From positions 17,050 through 81,049 of the forward strand of contig JACKKC010000013.1 in NCBI GenBank assembly GCA_020637615.1: 64,000 bases of DNA, written 5' to 3'. The notes under the pieces were generated by a model. The model was not told where the DNA came from, searched no databases, and worked only from the letters and a program-made list of their open reading frames with translations. The position numbers and the translations under genes were made by a program. Positions within the stretch are counted from its first letter, which is position 1. Every line of letters begins with the position of its first letter. Source of the stretch: Rhodovulum sp. (GTDB taxonomy: Bacteria; Pseudomonadota; Alphaproteobacteria; Rhodobacterales; Rhodobacteraceae). Positions 28,255-38,677 of this stretch are shown here, piece after piece.

Positions 28255-29234
28255 GCCGCGGCCCTCCGCCGTTCGCGGAGCGCGAGGAAACCCGTCGCCC
28301 CCGTGCCGATCAGCGCGGCGAGCGCCAGCGGGATCCAGGCGAGCGATTGCCGCGGGCGGTAGGAGAGCGTCTCGACCTCGCGGGGCGCGAGCGCGTCGAT
28401 GCGGGCATAGACCTCGCGCAGCCCCGCCTCGTCATCGGCGAAGAAGAACGCGCCCCCGGTCCGCGCGGCGACGTCGCGCAGGGTCGCGAGATCGACCCGG
28501 TCCTCGCCGCTCGCCTCCGGATCGCCGACGCCGACGGTGAAGATCGCGACATCCTCGCCCCGGGCGATCTCCGCGGCATTGACCGGGCTCATGCGGCTGG
28601 CGGTGTCGGTGCCGTCGGAGAGCAGGATCAGCAGGCGCTGCTCGATGTCGCTGGCCTCGAAGGTGCGGATCGCGAGGCCGATGGCGTCGCCCAGCGCGGT
28701 ATGCGGGCCCGCCATGCCGACCTCGGTGCGGTCGAGCAGATCGAGGATGGTGCCGAGATCCTCGGTCAGCGGCGCCTGGACATAGGCCCGGGTGCCGAAG
28801 ACGATCAGCGCCATGCGGTCGCCCTCGCGGCCCTCGACGAAGCCGCGTACCACCTCGCGAACCCCTTCGAGCCGCTGCTTGCGCGTGCCGTCCGGCGCGG
28901 CGAAGTCGCGGGCATCCATCGAGCCGGAGATGTCGATGGCGAGCACCACGTCGCGCGCGGCCTTGGTGATCTCGACCGGCTCGCCGACCCGCTCGGGCCG
29001 GGCGAGTGCCAGCAGCACGAGGAGCCAGATGGCGACGGCGGCGGCCATCTGCAGGCCTGTGCGCGACAGCACCACCGCGCCGGGGCCGGGCTCGGAGCCG
29101 GCGGCATCGACGATGTGGCGGAAGAAGGGGAAGCGCAGCGCCGGCACCCGTTCCCGGTGCGGCGGCACGAGCCAGAGCACGAGGAGCGGCAGCGGCAGGA
29201 GCAGCAGCGCCCAGGGCGCGCCGAGCGAGATCAC
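28251..29234 (-). CDS. VWA membrane protein (BatA-like)
   Basis: A 327-residue protein with two N-terminal helices, a von Willebrand A domain with intact MIDAS (AIDISGSMDARD, then TALGDAIG and LSDGTDT) and a C-terminal helix. GTG at 29234 overlaps the upstream stop (GTGA), the clearest start; a longer ATG at 29267 adds only Gly/Ala. It probably binds a metal-dependent partner at the outer face of the membrane and works with the MoxR ATPase as a chaperone-like system. Confidence 0.88.
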   Translation of the reverse strand: MISLGAPWALLLLPLPLLVLWLVPPHRERVPALRFPFFRHIVDAAGSEPGPGAVVLSRTGLQMAAAVAIWLLVLLALARPERVGEPVEITKAARDVVLAIDISGSMDARDFAAPDGTRKQRLEGVREVVRGFVEGREGDRMALIVFGTRAYVQAPLTEDLGTILDLLDRTEVGMAGPHTALGDAIGLAIRTFEASDIEQRLLILLSDGTDTASRMSPVNAAEIARGEDVAIFTVGVGDPEASGEDRVDLATLRDVAARTGGAFFFADDEAGLREVYARIDALAPREVETLSYRPRQSLAWIPLALAALIGTGATGFLALRERRRAAA

Positions 29235-29713
29235 GGCCCCGCCCCCGCCCGGTGCCGCCGCACCCAATGCGCGGCAATCGCGCCGAGGCCGGGGCGCGGC
29301 GCGGCATCGGCGCGGTAGGGCGCCTCGGCGAGCACGGTGCCGGGGCCCTCGGCGAAGGACCCGCCGCCCCCGGTCGCGTCGAGGAAGGCGAGCCAGTCGC
29401 GGCCCGTCAGGCTCGCGACCCTCTCGCGCGGCCAGGCGGCGAGCGCGGTGCGGCGGAGGATCCCGGCGATCGTCGCCGGATCGTCGCCGGCGGCGGCGAG
29501 TTCGGCCAGCGCTGCCCGGCGATAGGCATCGGCGCGCCAGCGCCGCCAGGCCCGCCAGGCGATCCAGGCGAGCGCCAGCGCCAGCGCCGCCGCCAGCACC
29601 GCCCAGCCCCAGGTCTGGGGCGTCATCGGCACCGGCGCGGGCTCGGGCGGCTCGACCAGCCGGTCGAGCAGGTCGATCAGGGTCGTCGGGGCGGGGGCGC
29701 CGTCCTCGTTCAT
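29231..29713 (-). CDS. DUF4381-family membrane protein
   Basis: A 160-residue protein with one membrane helix (WGWAVLAAALALALAWIAWRAW, about 36-57) after a short proline-rich N-terminus, then a cytosolic helical part containing YRRAALAEL, LRRTALAAWPRERVASLTGRDWLAFLD and the tail YR.DA. This is the usual small partner between DUF58 and VWA genes in MoxR operons. ATG overlaps the DUF58 stop by 4 bp. Its biochemical role is unknown. Confidence 0.8.
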   Translation of the reverse strand: MNEDGAPAPTTLIDLLDRLVEPPEPAPVPMTPQTWGWAVLAAALALALAWIAWRAWRRWRADAYRRAALAELAAAGDDPATIAGILRRTALAAWPRERVASLTGRDWLAFLDATGGGGSFAEGPGTVLAEAPYRADAAPRPGLGAIAAHWVRRHRAGAGP

Positions 29714-30690
29714 CGCGCCCCGAGCCCCATCAGCCGGCGCATCTGCGGCAGCGTCTCCTCGGCCGCCGAGAGCGGCAGCACCGGCACGCCGAAGCGCCGC
29801 TGCCAGTCGAGGATGGTGGCGAGGCGGCCACTGGCCATGTCCCGCAGGCGCCGATGCGCGGCGCGGTCGCCGGTGTCGATCTCGGCCTGCAATTCGCCGT
29901 CCGAGACGACGAGCCGCAGCCCCTCCGGCAGGTCCTCGCCGAAGGGGTCGCTGACGAGGCCGAGCACCAGGTCGTTGCCGCGCGCGATGCCGGCGACGAG
30001 GCGCTCGGTCTCCTCGTCCACCACGTCGAAATCGCTGAGCACGATCACCAGATGGTTGCGCGGCGCGATGCGGGCGACGGCGCGCAGCACGCGGGCGAGC
30101 GGCATCGGCTCGGCAACCGGGGCGTCGGCGCGCAAGAGCCCGTTCGCATCGGCGAGCGCGGTCAGGAACCGGTCGAGCGCCACCCGGCTGCGCTGCGGGC
30201 GAATTTCGGCGATCGCCGTGTCGCCGAAGACGATGCCGCCGACACGGTCGCCCTGGTCGAGGATGCGGAAGGCGGCGAGCGCCGCGGCCTCGGCGGCGGT
30301 GACCGCCTTCATGTTGAGCACCGAGCCGAAGAACATCGACATACGCTGGTCGACGACGATCAGCGCGGGCCGGTCGCGTTCCTCGGTCATCACCCGCACA
30401 TGGGGCTCGCCGGTGCGCGCCGTCACCTTCCAGTCGATGGCGCGCACGTCGTCGCCGGGCAGGTAGCCGCGCAATTCCTCGAAGTTCAGCCCCCGGCCGC
30501 GCAGCCGCGAGGCATGCCGGCCGTTCAGCACCGAGCGCGCCGGCTGGCGCGGCAGGAATGTCAGCCGGCGCGCCCGGTCCTCGAGTGCGCGCAGATGCGC
30601 GAGATCGACGCTGACGCGCGGGTCGAACCCGCCCGCCGGCGGCGCCGCCGGTTGCGTGCCAGTGCGTATCCGCGCGGCATCGTCGCGCAT
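29710..30690 (-). CDS. DUF58-domain protein of the MoxR operon
   Basis: A 326-residue soluble protein with the DUF58 signature GLNFEELRGYLPGDDVRAIDWKVTARTGEP at about 85-115 (shown in shorter form: YLPGDDVRAIDWK). The following VWA-like fold has VVDQRMSMFFG in place of a full MIDAS. DUF58 proteins pair with MoxR ATPases and VWA proteins. It starts 9 bp after the moxR stop. Confidence 0.88.
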   Translation of the reverse strand: MRDDAARIRTGTQPAAPPAGGFDPRVSVDLAHLRALEDRARRLTFLPRQPARSVLNGRHASRLRGRGLNFEELRGYLPGDDVRAIDWKVTARTGEPHVRVMTEERDRPALIVVDQRMSMFFGSVLNMKAVTAAEAAALAAFRILDQGDRVGGIVFGDTAIAEIRPQRSRVALDRFLTALADANGLLRADAPVAEPMPLARVLRAVARIAPRNHLVIVLSDFDVVDEETERLVAGIARGNDLVLGLVSDPFGEDLPEGLRLVVSDGELQAEIDTGDRAAHRRLRDMASGRLATILDWQRRFGVPVLPLSAAEETLPQMRRLMGLGAR

Positions 30691-30699
30691 TCCGCCTCC

Positions 30700-31724
<1,025 letters not shown>

Positions 31725-31728
<4 letters not shown>

Positions 31729-32624
31729 CCCTTCCGTCCCTTCCCCGCCTCGGCCGCGAGCGCGCCGCGGGCCTCCGCGAGCCGCCGCCGGTAATCGTCG
31801 TCGACCTTCGGGAACTTCGGGTCGAGCGCCTCCAGCGCCTCCGCGAGCGCCGAGGAGATCACCATGCGCGCATACCACTTGTTGTTGGCCGGAACCACGT
31901 GCCAGGGCGCGTCCTCGGTCGCGGTGTTGCGGATCATGTCCTCGTAGGCGTCCATGTAGGCGTCCCAGTACTTGCGCTCCTCGAGGTCGCCGAAGGAGAA
32001 CTTCCAGTGCTTCTCCGGCTGGTCGATGCGGTCGAGAAACCGCCGCGCCTGCTCGTCCTTCGAGATGTGGAGGTAGAACTTGAGCACCGCCGTCCCGCTC
32101 TCGACCAGATGGCGCTCGAAGTCGCGGATCGACCGGAAGCGGCGCTTCCAGATGTCCTTGTCGCGCAGCTCCTTCGGCAGGCCCTGGCCGTCGAGGATCC
32201 CGGGATGCACGCGCACCACCAGCACTTCCTCGTAATGCGACCGGTTGAAGATGACGATCTTGCCCCGCTGCGGCAGCGCGAGCACGTGGCGCCAGAGAAA
32301 GTCGTGCTTGAGCTCGATCGGGCCCGGCTGCTTGAAGGATTTCACGTCGCAGCCCTGCGGGTTGATCCCGGTCATGACATGCTCGATCGCGCTGTCCTTG
32401 CCGCCGGCGTCCATCGCCTGCAGCACGATCAGCACCGCCCGCTCGTCCTCGGCGTAGAGGCGCTCCTGCAGCTTGCCGAGCCGTTCGAGGTTCGAGGCGA
32501 TCAGATCCTTCGCCTCGTCCTTCTCCACGTCGAGGCCGGCGGTGTCGTCGGCATCGACCTCGCCGATCCTGAACCCCTTGCCCTCGACGACCCGGTGCCG
32601 CCCGGCCAGATCCGCGGCCTTCAC
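31725..32624 (-). CDS. Polyphosphate kinase 2 family protein
   Basis: A 299-residue P-loop kinase that phosphorylates nucleotides using polyphosphate (or the reverse). Walker A-like LQAMDAGGKDSAIEH at about 69, the FNRSHYEEVLVVRVHP stretch with conserved Tyr/Arg, lid region (ERHLVESGTAVLKFYLHISKDEQ) and APWHVVPANNKWYAR are all present. GTG at 32624 gives the family N-terminus; an ATG at 32717 would add an unlikely Arg/Gly leader. It leads the MoxR/Bat genes with overlapping stop and start, an uncommon arrangement that suggests polyphosphate or nucleotide state matters to that system. Confidence 0.92.
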
Positions 32625-32747
32625 GCCGCCACCGCCGGATAGAGGAATTCGCGCAGGTTCCGCATGATGTCCGCCGCCTCCTCGGGATCGGGTTTTCGCC
32701 CGCGGGGCATCGCGCAAGCGCGCCCCGCGAGCCGGCTTCTCCGGCCG

Positions 32748-34334
32748 CTACTGGGCCATGCCGCTCAGCGTGGTCTCGAGCTGCTCCTGGATCTGGTCGA
32801 CCGAGAAGCTCGCGGCCCGCTGCGACGGCGGGTAATCCTCGAAGGTCGCGAAGAACTTGGCGACCTCGGCCTGGGCCGGCACGAGCAGGTAGGCGTGGTC
32901 GAGCAGCCAGTCGTAATAGGTGTTCGAGGTGATGTCGGCCCGCTCGTAGGGATCCGAACGCAGGTCGAAGATCTTGGGGATGCGCAGGGCGGTGAAGGGC
33001 TCGGCCCAGATGTTGAGCGTGCCCGTCTCGCGCTGCTCCTGGAAGACGAACTTCCAGTTCTCGTAGCGTGCGGCGACCAGAGCGCCGTCGTCGTTGAAGT
33101 AGAAGAACTCGGTCCGCGCCGTCTTGTCGGACTCGCCCGTCAGATAGGGCAGCTGGTTGTAGCCGTCGAGATGGACCTTGTATTCCTTGCCGTCGATCGT
33201 GGTGCCCTCGAGCAGGCGGTCCTTGATGTCCGCGTCGCCGGCGGCGGCGAGCAGCGTCGGGAACCAGTCGAGGCCGGAGAACATGCCGGTCTTGACCGTG
33301 CCGGGCTCGAAATGGCCGGGCCAGCGGATCATGGCGGGCACGCGGAACGCGCCTTCCCAATTGGTGTTCTTCTCGCTGCGGAAGGGGGTCGTGCCGGCGT
33401 CGGGCCAGGAATTCTGGTGCGGGCCGTTGTCGGTCGAGTACATCACGATGGTATTGTCGGCGACGCCCATCGCGTCGAGCGCATCGAGGATCTGGCCGAC
33501 GATCGCGTCATGCTCGACCATGCCGTCGGCATATTCGGTCGGGGCGGTCAGGCCGGGCGCGCTGCGGTTCTCCTCCTTCACATGGGTGCGGAAATGCATC
33601 CGCGTGGTGTTCATCCACACGAAGAACGGCGTGCCCTGGTCCACCTGGCGCTGCATGAAGTCGATGGCGGCGGCCGAGGTCTCCTCGTCGACCGTTTCCA
33701 TGCGCTTGCGGGTCAGCGGGCCGGTATCCTCGATCTCGCCGTCGGCGGAGGCGCGGAGCACGCCGCGCGGGCCGAACTGCTCGCGGAAGGCCGGATCCTG
33801 CGGATAATTGCGGTTCTCCGGCTCCTCCTCGGCGTTGAGGTGGTAGAGATTGCCGAAGAATTCGTCGAAGCCATGGGCGGTCGGCAGGAACTCGTCGCGA
33901 TCGCCGAGGTGGTTCTTGCCGAACTGTCCGGTGGCATAGCCGAGGTCCTTGAGCGCCGAGGCGATGGTCACGTCGTCGTCGCGCAGCCCGACGTCGGCGC
34001 CGGGCAGGCCCACCTTGGAAAGGCCGGTCCTGAGCGTCGACTGGCCGGTGATGAAGGTCGACCGGCCCGCCGTGCAGCTCTGCTCGGCGTAATAATCGGT
34101 GAACTTGATGCCCTGGTCGGCGATGCGGTCGATGTTCGGCGTCTCGTAGCCCATCAACCCGAAGCTGTAGGTCGAGAGGTTGGTCTGGCCGATGTCGTCG
34201 CCCCAGATGACCAGGATGTTCGGCGGTCCGTCGGCCGATTCGGTGGCTTCCTGCGCCCAGGCCTGCCCGGCGGCCAACAAGGCGATCGCCGTCGCCGCCG
34301 CGACCCGGCCGCGCATATGTGCATATAGCTGCAT
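32748..34334 (-). CDS. Exported arylsulfatase-family sulfatase
   Basis: A 528-residue sulfatase with a signal peptide (AAATAIALLAAGQAWA). Active-site Cys87 in SCTAGRSTF (C-x-A-x-R) would be converted to formylglycine. Other ligands: NILVIWGDDIG (metal Asp pair), GKNHLGD, TDNGPHQ and NWEGAFRVPAMIRWPG. Hydrolyses sulfate esters in the periplasm; substrate unknown (aryl, choline or polysaccharide sulfates are possible). AGGGAGGA precedes the ATG; a second ATG at 34316 is an alternative. No sulfatase-maturase gene is visible in the window. Confidence 0.9.
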   Translation of the reverse strand: MQLYAHMRGRVAAATAIALLAAGQAWAQEATESADGPPNILVIWGDDIGQTNLSTYSFGLMGYETPNIDRIADQGIKFTDYYAEQSCTAGRSTFITGQSTLRTGLSKVGLPGADVGLRDDDVTIASALKDLGYATGQFGKNHLGDRDEFLPTAHGFDEFFGNLYHLNAEEEPENRNYPQDPAFREQFGPRGVLRASADGEIEDTGPLTRKRMETVDEETSAAAIDFMQRQVDQGTPFFVWMNTTRMHFRTHVKEENRSAPGLTAPTEYADGMVEHDAIVGQILDALDAMGVADNTIVMYSTDNGPHQNSWPDAGTTPFRSEKNTNWEGAFRVPAMIRWPGHFEPGTVKTGMFSGLDWFPTLLAAAGDADIKDRLLEGTTIDGKEYKVHLDGYNQLPYLTGESDKTARTEFFYFNDDGALVAARYENWKFVFQEQRETGTLNIWAEPFTALRIPKIFDLRSDPYERADITSNTYYDWLLDHAYLLVPAQAEVAKFFATFEDYPPSQRAASFSVDQIQEQLETTLSGMAQ

Positions 34335-34358
34335 TCGAATCCTCCCTGTCTGCCTGCC

Positions 34359-34386
34359 AAGGTAGCAGCGATCGCATGCCTGGCAA
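34359..34386 (-). promoter_or_regulatory. Weak putative promoter of the sulfatase gene
   Basis: On the minus strand TTGCCA (34386-34381) and TACCTT (34364-34359) are 16 bp apart. TGCCA (34355-34359) and TGGCA (34381-34385) form a spaced inverted repeat around it that could be an operator. Confidence 0.3.
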
Positions 34387-34464
34387 GCCGCGAGGATGGT
34401 AGCACAGGTCGGAATGCCGCGGCACCGGGCCATGGCCCTGCGGCCGCGCCTCGCAGGAATAACT

Positions 34465-34540
34465 CTTCTTTCTTCGACCGTCCCACAGCAAGACGAGGGC
34501 AGCGCCCTACCCGGCGGGCACCGCCAGGCGGGATGGTGAC
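34465..34540. repeat. Dispersed intergenic repeat, family 2, copy B
   Basis: Begins CTTCTTTCTTCGACCGTCCC, then a CACAGCAAGACGAGGGCAGC block, then CCGGCGGGC, CCGCCAGGCGGG and GATGGTGAC. The same blocks in the same order occur at 56311-56460, where extra sequence is inserted between them. Confidence 0.7.
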
Positions 34541-34748
34541 GCCAGCCACGCCCAAGACCTCCGTGAGCGCGGTCGCAGGGACAAATGCGATGGCCCCAGC
34601 ACCCGAAGGCTCGTGGCTTGGCACCCTTCGCGGCGCGCGCTATCCCGGGGGCCGCATGGAATACGTGGTGGTGACCGGTTCCGGGGAGGCACCTGGGCCT
34701 TCGCCTTTCGAACGCAATGCGAACCGCCAGCGACAAGGAACGGCGAAC

Positions 34749-35534
34749 ATGAGCGAGGAAGTCACGAGGCGCCTGGCGCTGGCCGAGGAGACCGCCCGCG
34801 AGGCCGGCGCGCTGGCGCTCGATTTCTTCATGCGCCGCGGCGAGCTCGAGATCGAAGCCAAGACCAGCGCCCAGGACATCGTCAGCCGTGCCGACCGAGA
34901 GGTCGAGACGCTGATCCGCGCCCGTGTCGCGGCGAGCTTCCCCGACGACGGCTTCCTCGGCGAGGAATTCGGCGCGACGGCGGCCGCCTCCGGCTTCACC
35001 TGGGTGATCGATCCGATCGACGGCACCAGTCCCTTTCTCAGCGGGCTGCCGCATTGGTGCGTCTCGATCGCGGTGCATGACGGGCGCGACACGGTGGCGG
35101 GGGTCATCGCCGTCCCGACCGCCGGCGAGGTCTTCACCGCCCGGCGCGGCGGCGGCGCCCGGCTCGACGGCAGGCCCCTGCGTGTGCCCGAGACCCTGAA
35201 CGTCCTGAACGGGGTCGTCGGCATCGGCGCGAACCACCGCACCCCGCCCCGGACCGCGGCGCAGGTCATCGAGCGGCTGCTCGGGGCAGGCGGCATGTTT
35301 TTCCGCAACGGCTCGGGGGCGCTCATGCTCGCCCATGTCGCCGCGGGCCGCCTCGCGGGCTATTGGGAGGCGCATATGAACGCCTGGGACTGCCTGGCGG
35401 GCCTTCTGATCACCGCCGAGGCCGGCGGTCGCTGCGCACCATTCTGCGAGGGCCGCGACCTTTCGGAAGGCGATGCCGTGCTGGCGGCGGCGCCCGGCGC
35501 CTGGGACGGGTTGCGCGCTGTCCTGGACGGCTGA
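34749..35534 (+). CDS. Inositol monophosphatase-family phosphatase
   Basis: A 261-residue Mg-dependent phosphatase: GEEFGA, WVIDPIDGTSPF (metal motif), and NAWDCLAGLLITAEAGG near the C-terminus. The family includes inositol-1-phosphatase, histidinol-phosphatase HisN, fructose-1,6-bisphosphatase and 3'(2'),5'-bisphosphate nucleotidase; the sequence does not decide which. AAGGAA precedes the ATG at 34749; the frame is open further upstream, but that part lies in the repeat-bearing region. Stands alone. Confidence 0.85.
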   Translation: MSEEVTRRLALAEETAREAGALALDFFMRRGELEIEAKTSAQDIVSRADREVETLIRARVAASFPDDGFLGEEFGATAAASGFTWVIDPIDGTSPFLSGLPHWCVSIAVHDGRDTVAGVIAVPTAGEVFTARRGGGARLDGRPLRVPETLNVLNGVVGIGANHRTPPRTAAQVIERLLGAGGMFFRNGSGALMLAHVAAGRLAGYWEAHMNAWDCLAGLLITAEAGGRCAPFCEGRDLSEGDAVLAAAPGAWDGLRAVLDG

Positions 35535-35539
35535 TGCCG

Positions 35540-35557
35540 GCTCCGGTTGACCGGAGC
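35540..35557 (+). terminator. Hairpin after the phosphatase gene
   Basis: GCTCCGG-TTGA-CCGGAGC forms a 7-bp stem starting 5 bp after the stop. No T-run directly follows, so termination is possible but not certain. An AT-rich patch (35585-35635) follows in the convergent gap. Confidence 0.4.
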
Positions 35558-35789
35558 GGTTGGCGGCCCGTCCGACCAGAATCTCGAAAAATCATGTAAT
35601 AACAATAGGATGCTCCGCGTATCATTGTGTAACGCCTCCCCGCGGACACGCCGGGGCGGGTTCGATGCCGGCAGGCCGGGCCGATAGGCCGGAGGTTCCG
35701 TGACGGACACGGCCCGGATCCTGGCGCGCTCCGGGCCGCGACCGCCGCGTGCCAGCGGCCGATCCGCCTGACCGCGCCCGCCGCCTCGG

Positions 35790-36677
35790 CTATCCCGGCT
35801 GCGGCGACCGCCGGCGCTGGAGCAGGATCGACAGGATGATCAGCCCGGCGCCGAGATACTCGGCCGAGGTGAACCGGCTGGCATAGACCACATAGGCCAC
35901 GATCGCGGCGAAGACGGTCTGGAGCGCGAGCGCGTTGTTGACCATCGCGGCATGCACCCGCCCGACGCCGTAGTTCGTCCCGAAGAGGAACAGCACGTTC
36001 GCCGCACCCGCGACGAGCCCGATCGACGCCGCGTACCCGTCCAGGCCCGAGAACCCGGACAGGCCCCCGAAGCGGACCAGCGATGCGCCCGTCAGGACGA
36101 CGGCGGCCACCGCGAGCATCAGGAAGGTCTTCTCGACGATCGACAATGTCTGCGAGATGCTGCGCTGCCCGAGGATGCCCGCGCTCATGAAGAAGCCCGC
36201 CCCGAAGGCCGCCACCATGGCCAGGCCATCGGCGCGCGACAGGGTGAAGCTGGTGCCGATCACGAGCGATGCGCCGAGGCTCGCCAGGGCGATGCTGGCG
36301 ATCTGGCGCAGATTGAATCGCTCGCCGAAGAGCAGGAAGCCGACGATGGCCGGAAAGGGCATCGCCATGACCGTCGCGGCCGAGCCGTATTTCCCGTTGA
36401 TATAGGCGAAGGTGTTGAGCGAGATCGCGACGACGTAGATCGACACCGAGGAGAGCGCGATCCTCCAGAGATCGCCGCGCTCCACCTGCCCGAGGCGCCG
36501 GCGCGCCGCCGGCCGGAGCATCAGGGGCAGAAGGATGGCCGCGCCCAGCGCGCAGCGCAGCGCCACCTGCTCGATGACATCCAGCGACCCCGAGAGCGCG
36601 CGCGAGAAGACGCCCATCACCGACCCCAGCGCCGCGGCGCCCACGAGGGCGAGCGCCCCCCGAAGCGCCTGGTTCAT
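35790..36677 (-). CDS. DMT-superfamily (EamA) transporter
   Basis: A 295-residue protein with ten predicted helices in two EamA repeats (for example GSVMGVFSRALSGSLDVIEQVALR in the first and GLVAGAANVLFLFGTNYGVG in the second). ATG overlaps the adenosine deaminase stop by one base. As the last gene of a nucleoside-use operon it may export or import a base, nucleoside or by-product; EamA proteins are mostly metabolite exporters. Confidence 0.85.
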   Translation of the reverse strand: MNQALRGALALVGAAALGSVMGVFSRALSGSLDVIEQVALRCALGAAILLPLMLRPAARRRLGQVERGDLWRIALSSVSIYVVAISLNTFAYINGKYGSAATVMAMPFPAIVGFLLFGERFNLRQIASIALASLGASLVIGTSFTLSRADGLAMVAAFGAGFFMSAGILGQRSISQTLSIVEKTFLMLAVAAVVLTGASLVRFGGLSGFSGLDGYAASIGLVAGAANVLFLFGTNYGVGRVHAAMVNNALALQTVFAAIVAYVVYASRFTSAEYLGAGLIILSILLQRRRSPQPG

Positions 36678-37735
36678 CAGGTCAGCCCGTCGCAGGCATC
36701 CTGCCAGGCCGACCGGAACGCCCCGGCCAGCCGCTCGCGGGTTGCGGCGTCCAGCCAGGCGGCGTCGAGCCCGGTCCACATCATGCGCTCGATCTGATCG
36801 AGGCCGGCGCCGAAATCGCGGTGCATGGAGGCCCAGACCCGGTTGGGCGAGGTATTGTGGAAGGTCGGGTCGTCGGTATTGGGATGAATGCGCAGCCCGG
36901 TGTCCAGCATCCGGCGGATGGGGTGCCGCTCCGCCCATTCCGCGCGCGGCAGCGTGCGCAGGTAATAGGAATTGGTCGGCACCACCGTCACCGCGAGGCC
37001 CAGATCGACGATGCGCGCCAGAAGCTCCGGATTGTCGAGCACCGTGTAGCAATGGTCCAGCCGGTCGACCTGCAGCAGATCGAGCGCGGTCTCGACGTTG
37101 CGCCAGTGACATCCGAACTCGCCGGCATGCATGGTGGTCTTCAGCCCGGCGGCGCGCGCCCTGCGGTAGGTCTTCCAGAACTTCTCCGGCGGATGGCCGG
37201 TTTCGAGGTAGTCCGAGCCAATCCCGACCGCACGCTCGTCGGGATGGACCAGGGCCCGTTCCAGCATGGTCGTGGCGTGCTCGGGATCGGCCTCCCGGTC
37301 GATCGCGTGGATCAGCCGGGCGAGGATCCCGAGATTCGTTTCGGCCTCGGCCATGGCCGCGGTGATCGCCGCCTGGGCGGCAGCGAAGCCCATGGCGGGA
37401 TGATGGTGCAGCGTGCCGGTCGAGTTCCAGAACAGCTCGGCATGGCGGACGTTCTCCCGCGCCATGTCCTCGAGGCATTCGTAGGTCAGGCGATGCAGGA
37501 ATTCCGGCCGGCCGAGCACATGCTGCTCGAGGAAGCGAAAGGCATGCAGCACGCCCTTCGGCTTCTCCCCGCGGATGTAGAAAGCGGCGATCTCCTCCGG
37601 CGTGATCGGCGCACCCGTGGCGGCCGCGAGCTCCTGGAAGGTCCTCTCGCGGATCGTGCCGTAGAGGTGGCAATGGATGTCGACCTTCGGAATTGCGGCG
37701 AAGAAGGTATCGGGAAGCGCCGGAACGCCAGCCAT
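36677..37735 (-). CDS. Adenosine deaminase family protein
   Basis: A 352-residue zinc deaminase: VDIHCHLYGT (HxH), MHAGEFG, RLDHCYTV and HPNTDDPTFH hold the zinc and catalytic residues in order. Converts adenosine (or adenine, in the related group) to inosine (or hypoxanthine). AGGAGA six bases before the ATG at 37735 decides the start over the in-frame ATG at 37750. Follows nucleoside hydrolase in the operon, 18 bp apart. Confidence 0.9.
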   Translation of the reverse strand: MAGVPALPDTFFAAIPKVDIHCHLYGTIRERTFQELAAATGAPITPEEIAAFYIRGEKPKGVLHAFRFLEQHVLGRPEFLHRLTYECLEDMARENVRHAELFWNSTGTLHHHPAMGFAAAQAAITAAMAEAETNLGILARLIHAIDREADPEHATTMLERALVHPDERAVGIGSDYLETGHPPEKFWKTYRRARAAGLKTTMHAGEFGCHWRNVETALDLLQVDRLDHCYTVLDNPELLARIVDLGLAVTVVPTNSYYLRTLPRAEWAERHPIRRMLDTGLRIHPNTDDPTFHNTSPNRVWASMHRDFGAGLDQIERMMWTGLDAAWLDAATRERLAGAFRSAWQDACDGLT

Positions 37736-37753
37736 TGAAGTCTCCTGCATGGG

Positions 37754-38677
37754 TCAGACCTGTGCCAGCGCCGACAGGCACCTTTCGCGGATCGCGGGCG
37801 CATCGAGGTCGGTGGCCACCCAGCCGTTCGGCCGGGGACTCGTGAAATCCGTCACGGTGCGGCCGCGGGTCAGGGCGCCGCTGCATTCGACCTGGATCCG
37901 CGCCGGGGTGAAGGTGAAGAGCTCGGGGGCGATCAGCGCCGCCGCGGCCACGGGATCGTAGAGCGCCATGGCGGGCCTTCCCCGGGTGAGGGCGATGTCC
38001 AGGTAGCCGCCCAGAAGCTGCGCCATCGCAACGCTGTTCCGCCCCTCCGCGGCCGCGAGCGCCGTCACGTCGGCCTCGTCGATCAGGACCCTGCGGCAGG
38101 CGTCGAGATCGAGGATGTGCAGGGCGACGCCGCGATCGAGGAGGATCTGCACCGATTCCGGATCCGCGAAGGCGTTGAATTCCGCCGACGGGGTATGGTT
38201 GCCCCGTCCCACCGCGCCGCCCATCCAGACCAGCCGGCCGATCCGGTCGAGCAGGTCCGGGCGCGCCAGGGCCAGGATGGCCAGGTTGGTCAGGGGTCCC
38301 AGGGCCAGGATGCTGCGCGGCTCGTCCGCCGCTTCGAGCCACGCGCTGAGCGAGGGCAGGAACGGGCCGAAGGAGGCGGCACCGGCGCATGCATCCGCGT
38401 CGAAGAGCGGCGCCTCGCCCCGGAGCGGCAGGGCGGAATCGCCCAGAATTCGCTGCGCCGTCTCCAGCGGCCCGAGGATTGGTCGCGCGACGCCGGCGAG
38501 GATGGGGAAGTCCCATCCCAGCAGGCCGGCGAAACCTGCCGCGTTGCGCGTCACCTGGGCGAGCGGCGCGTTGCCGGCGACGAGCGACATTCCGTCGATC
38601 GGGACATGGCGGGCAGCGAGGATCACCGCGAAGGCGTCGTCGCTGCCCATGTCCGTGTCGATCCAGATGCCGGCCAT
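37754..38677 (-). CDS. Nucleoside hydrolase
   Basis: A 307-residue ribonucleoside hydrolase of the IU-nucleoside hydrolase family. The calcium-binding IDTDMGSDDA at residues 6-15 is the family mark, with LALGPLTNLA, MGGAVGRGNHTPSAEFNAFADPE and ALYDPVAAA following. It splits nucleosides into base and ribose without phosphate. ATG overlaps the ABC ATPase stop by one base. Together with adenosine deaminase it indicates that the operon imports and breaks down nucleosides. Confidence 0.9.
   Translation of the reverse strand: MAGIWIDTDMGSDDAFAVILAARHVPIDGMSLVAGNAPLAQVTRNAAGFAGLLGWDFPILAGVARPILGPLETAQRILGDSALPLRGEAPLFDADACAGAASFGPFLPSLSAWLEAADEPRSILALGPLTNLAILALARPDLLDRIGRLVWMGGAVGRGNHTPSAEFNAFADPESVQILLDRGVALHILDLDACRRVLIDEADVTALAAAEGRNSVAMAQLLGGYLDIALTRGRPAMALYDPVAAAALIAPELFTFTPARIQVECSGALTRGRTVTDFTSPRPNGWVATDLDAPAIRERCLSALAQV

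Larger units (their letters stand above)
34335..34748. other. 414-bp divergent intergenic region
   Basis: Upstream region of both the sulfatase and the phosphatase gene. It holds the family-2 repeat (34465-34540) and the weak sulfatase promoter, and no convincing additional gene. Confidence 0.5.

Noticed and set aside
32748..35375. Possible fusion extending the sulfatase N-terminus by about 350 residues
   Set aside because: A signal peptide and ribosome site mark the start at 34334; the extension is antisense to the inositol-monophosphatase-family gene.
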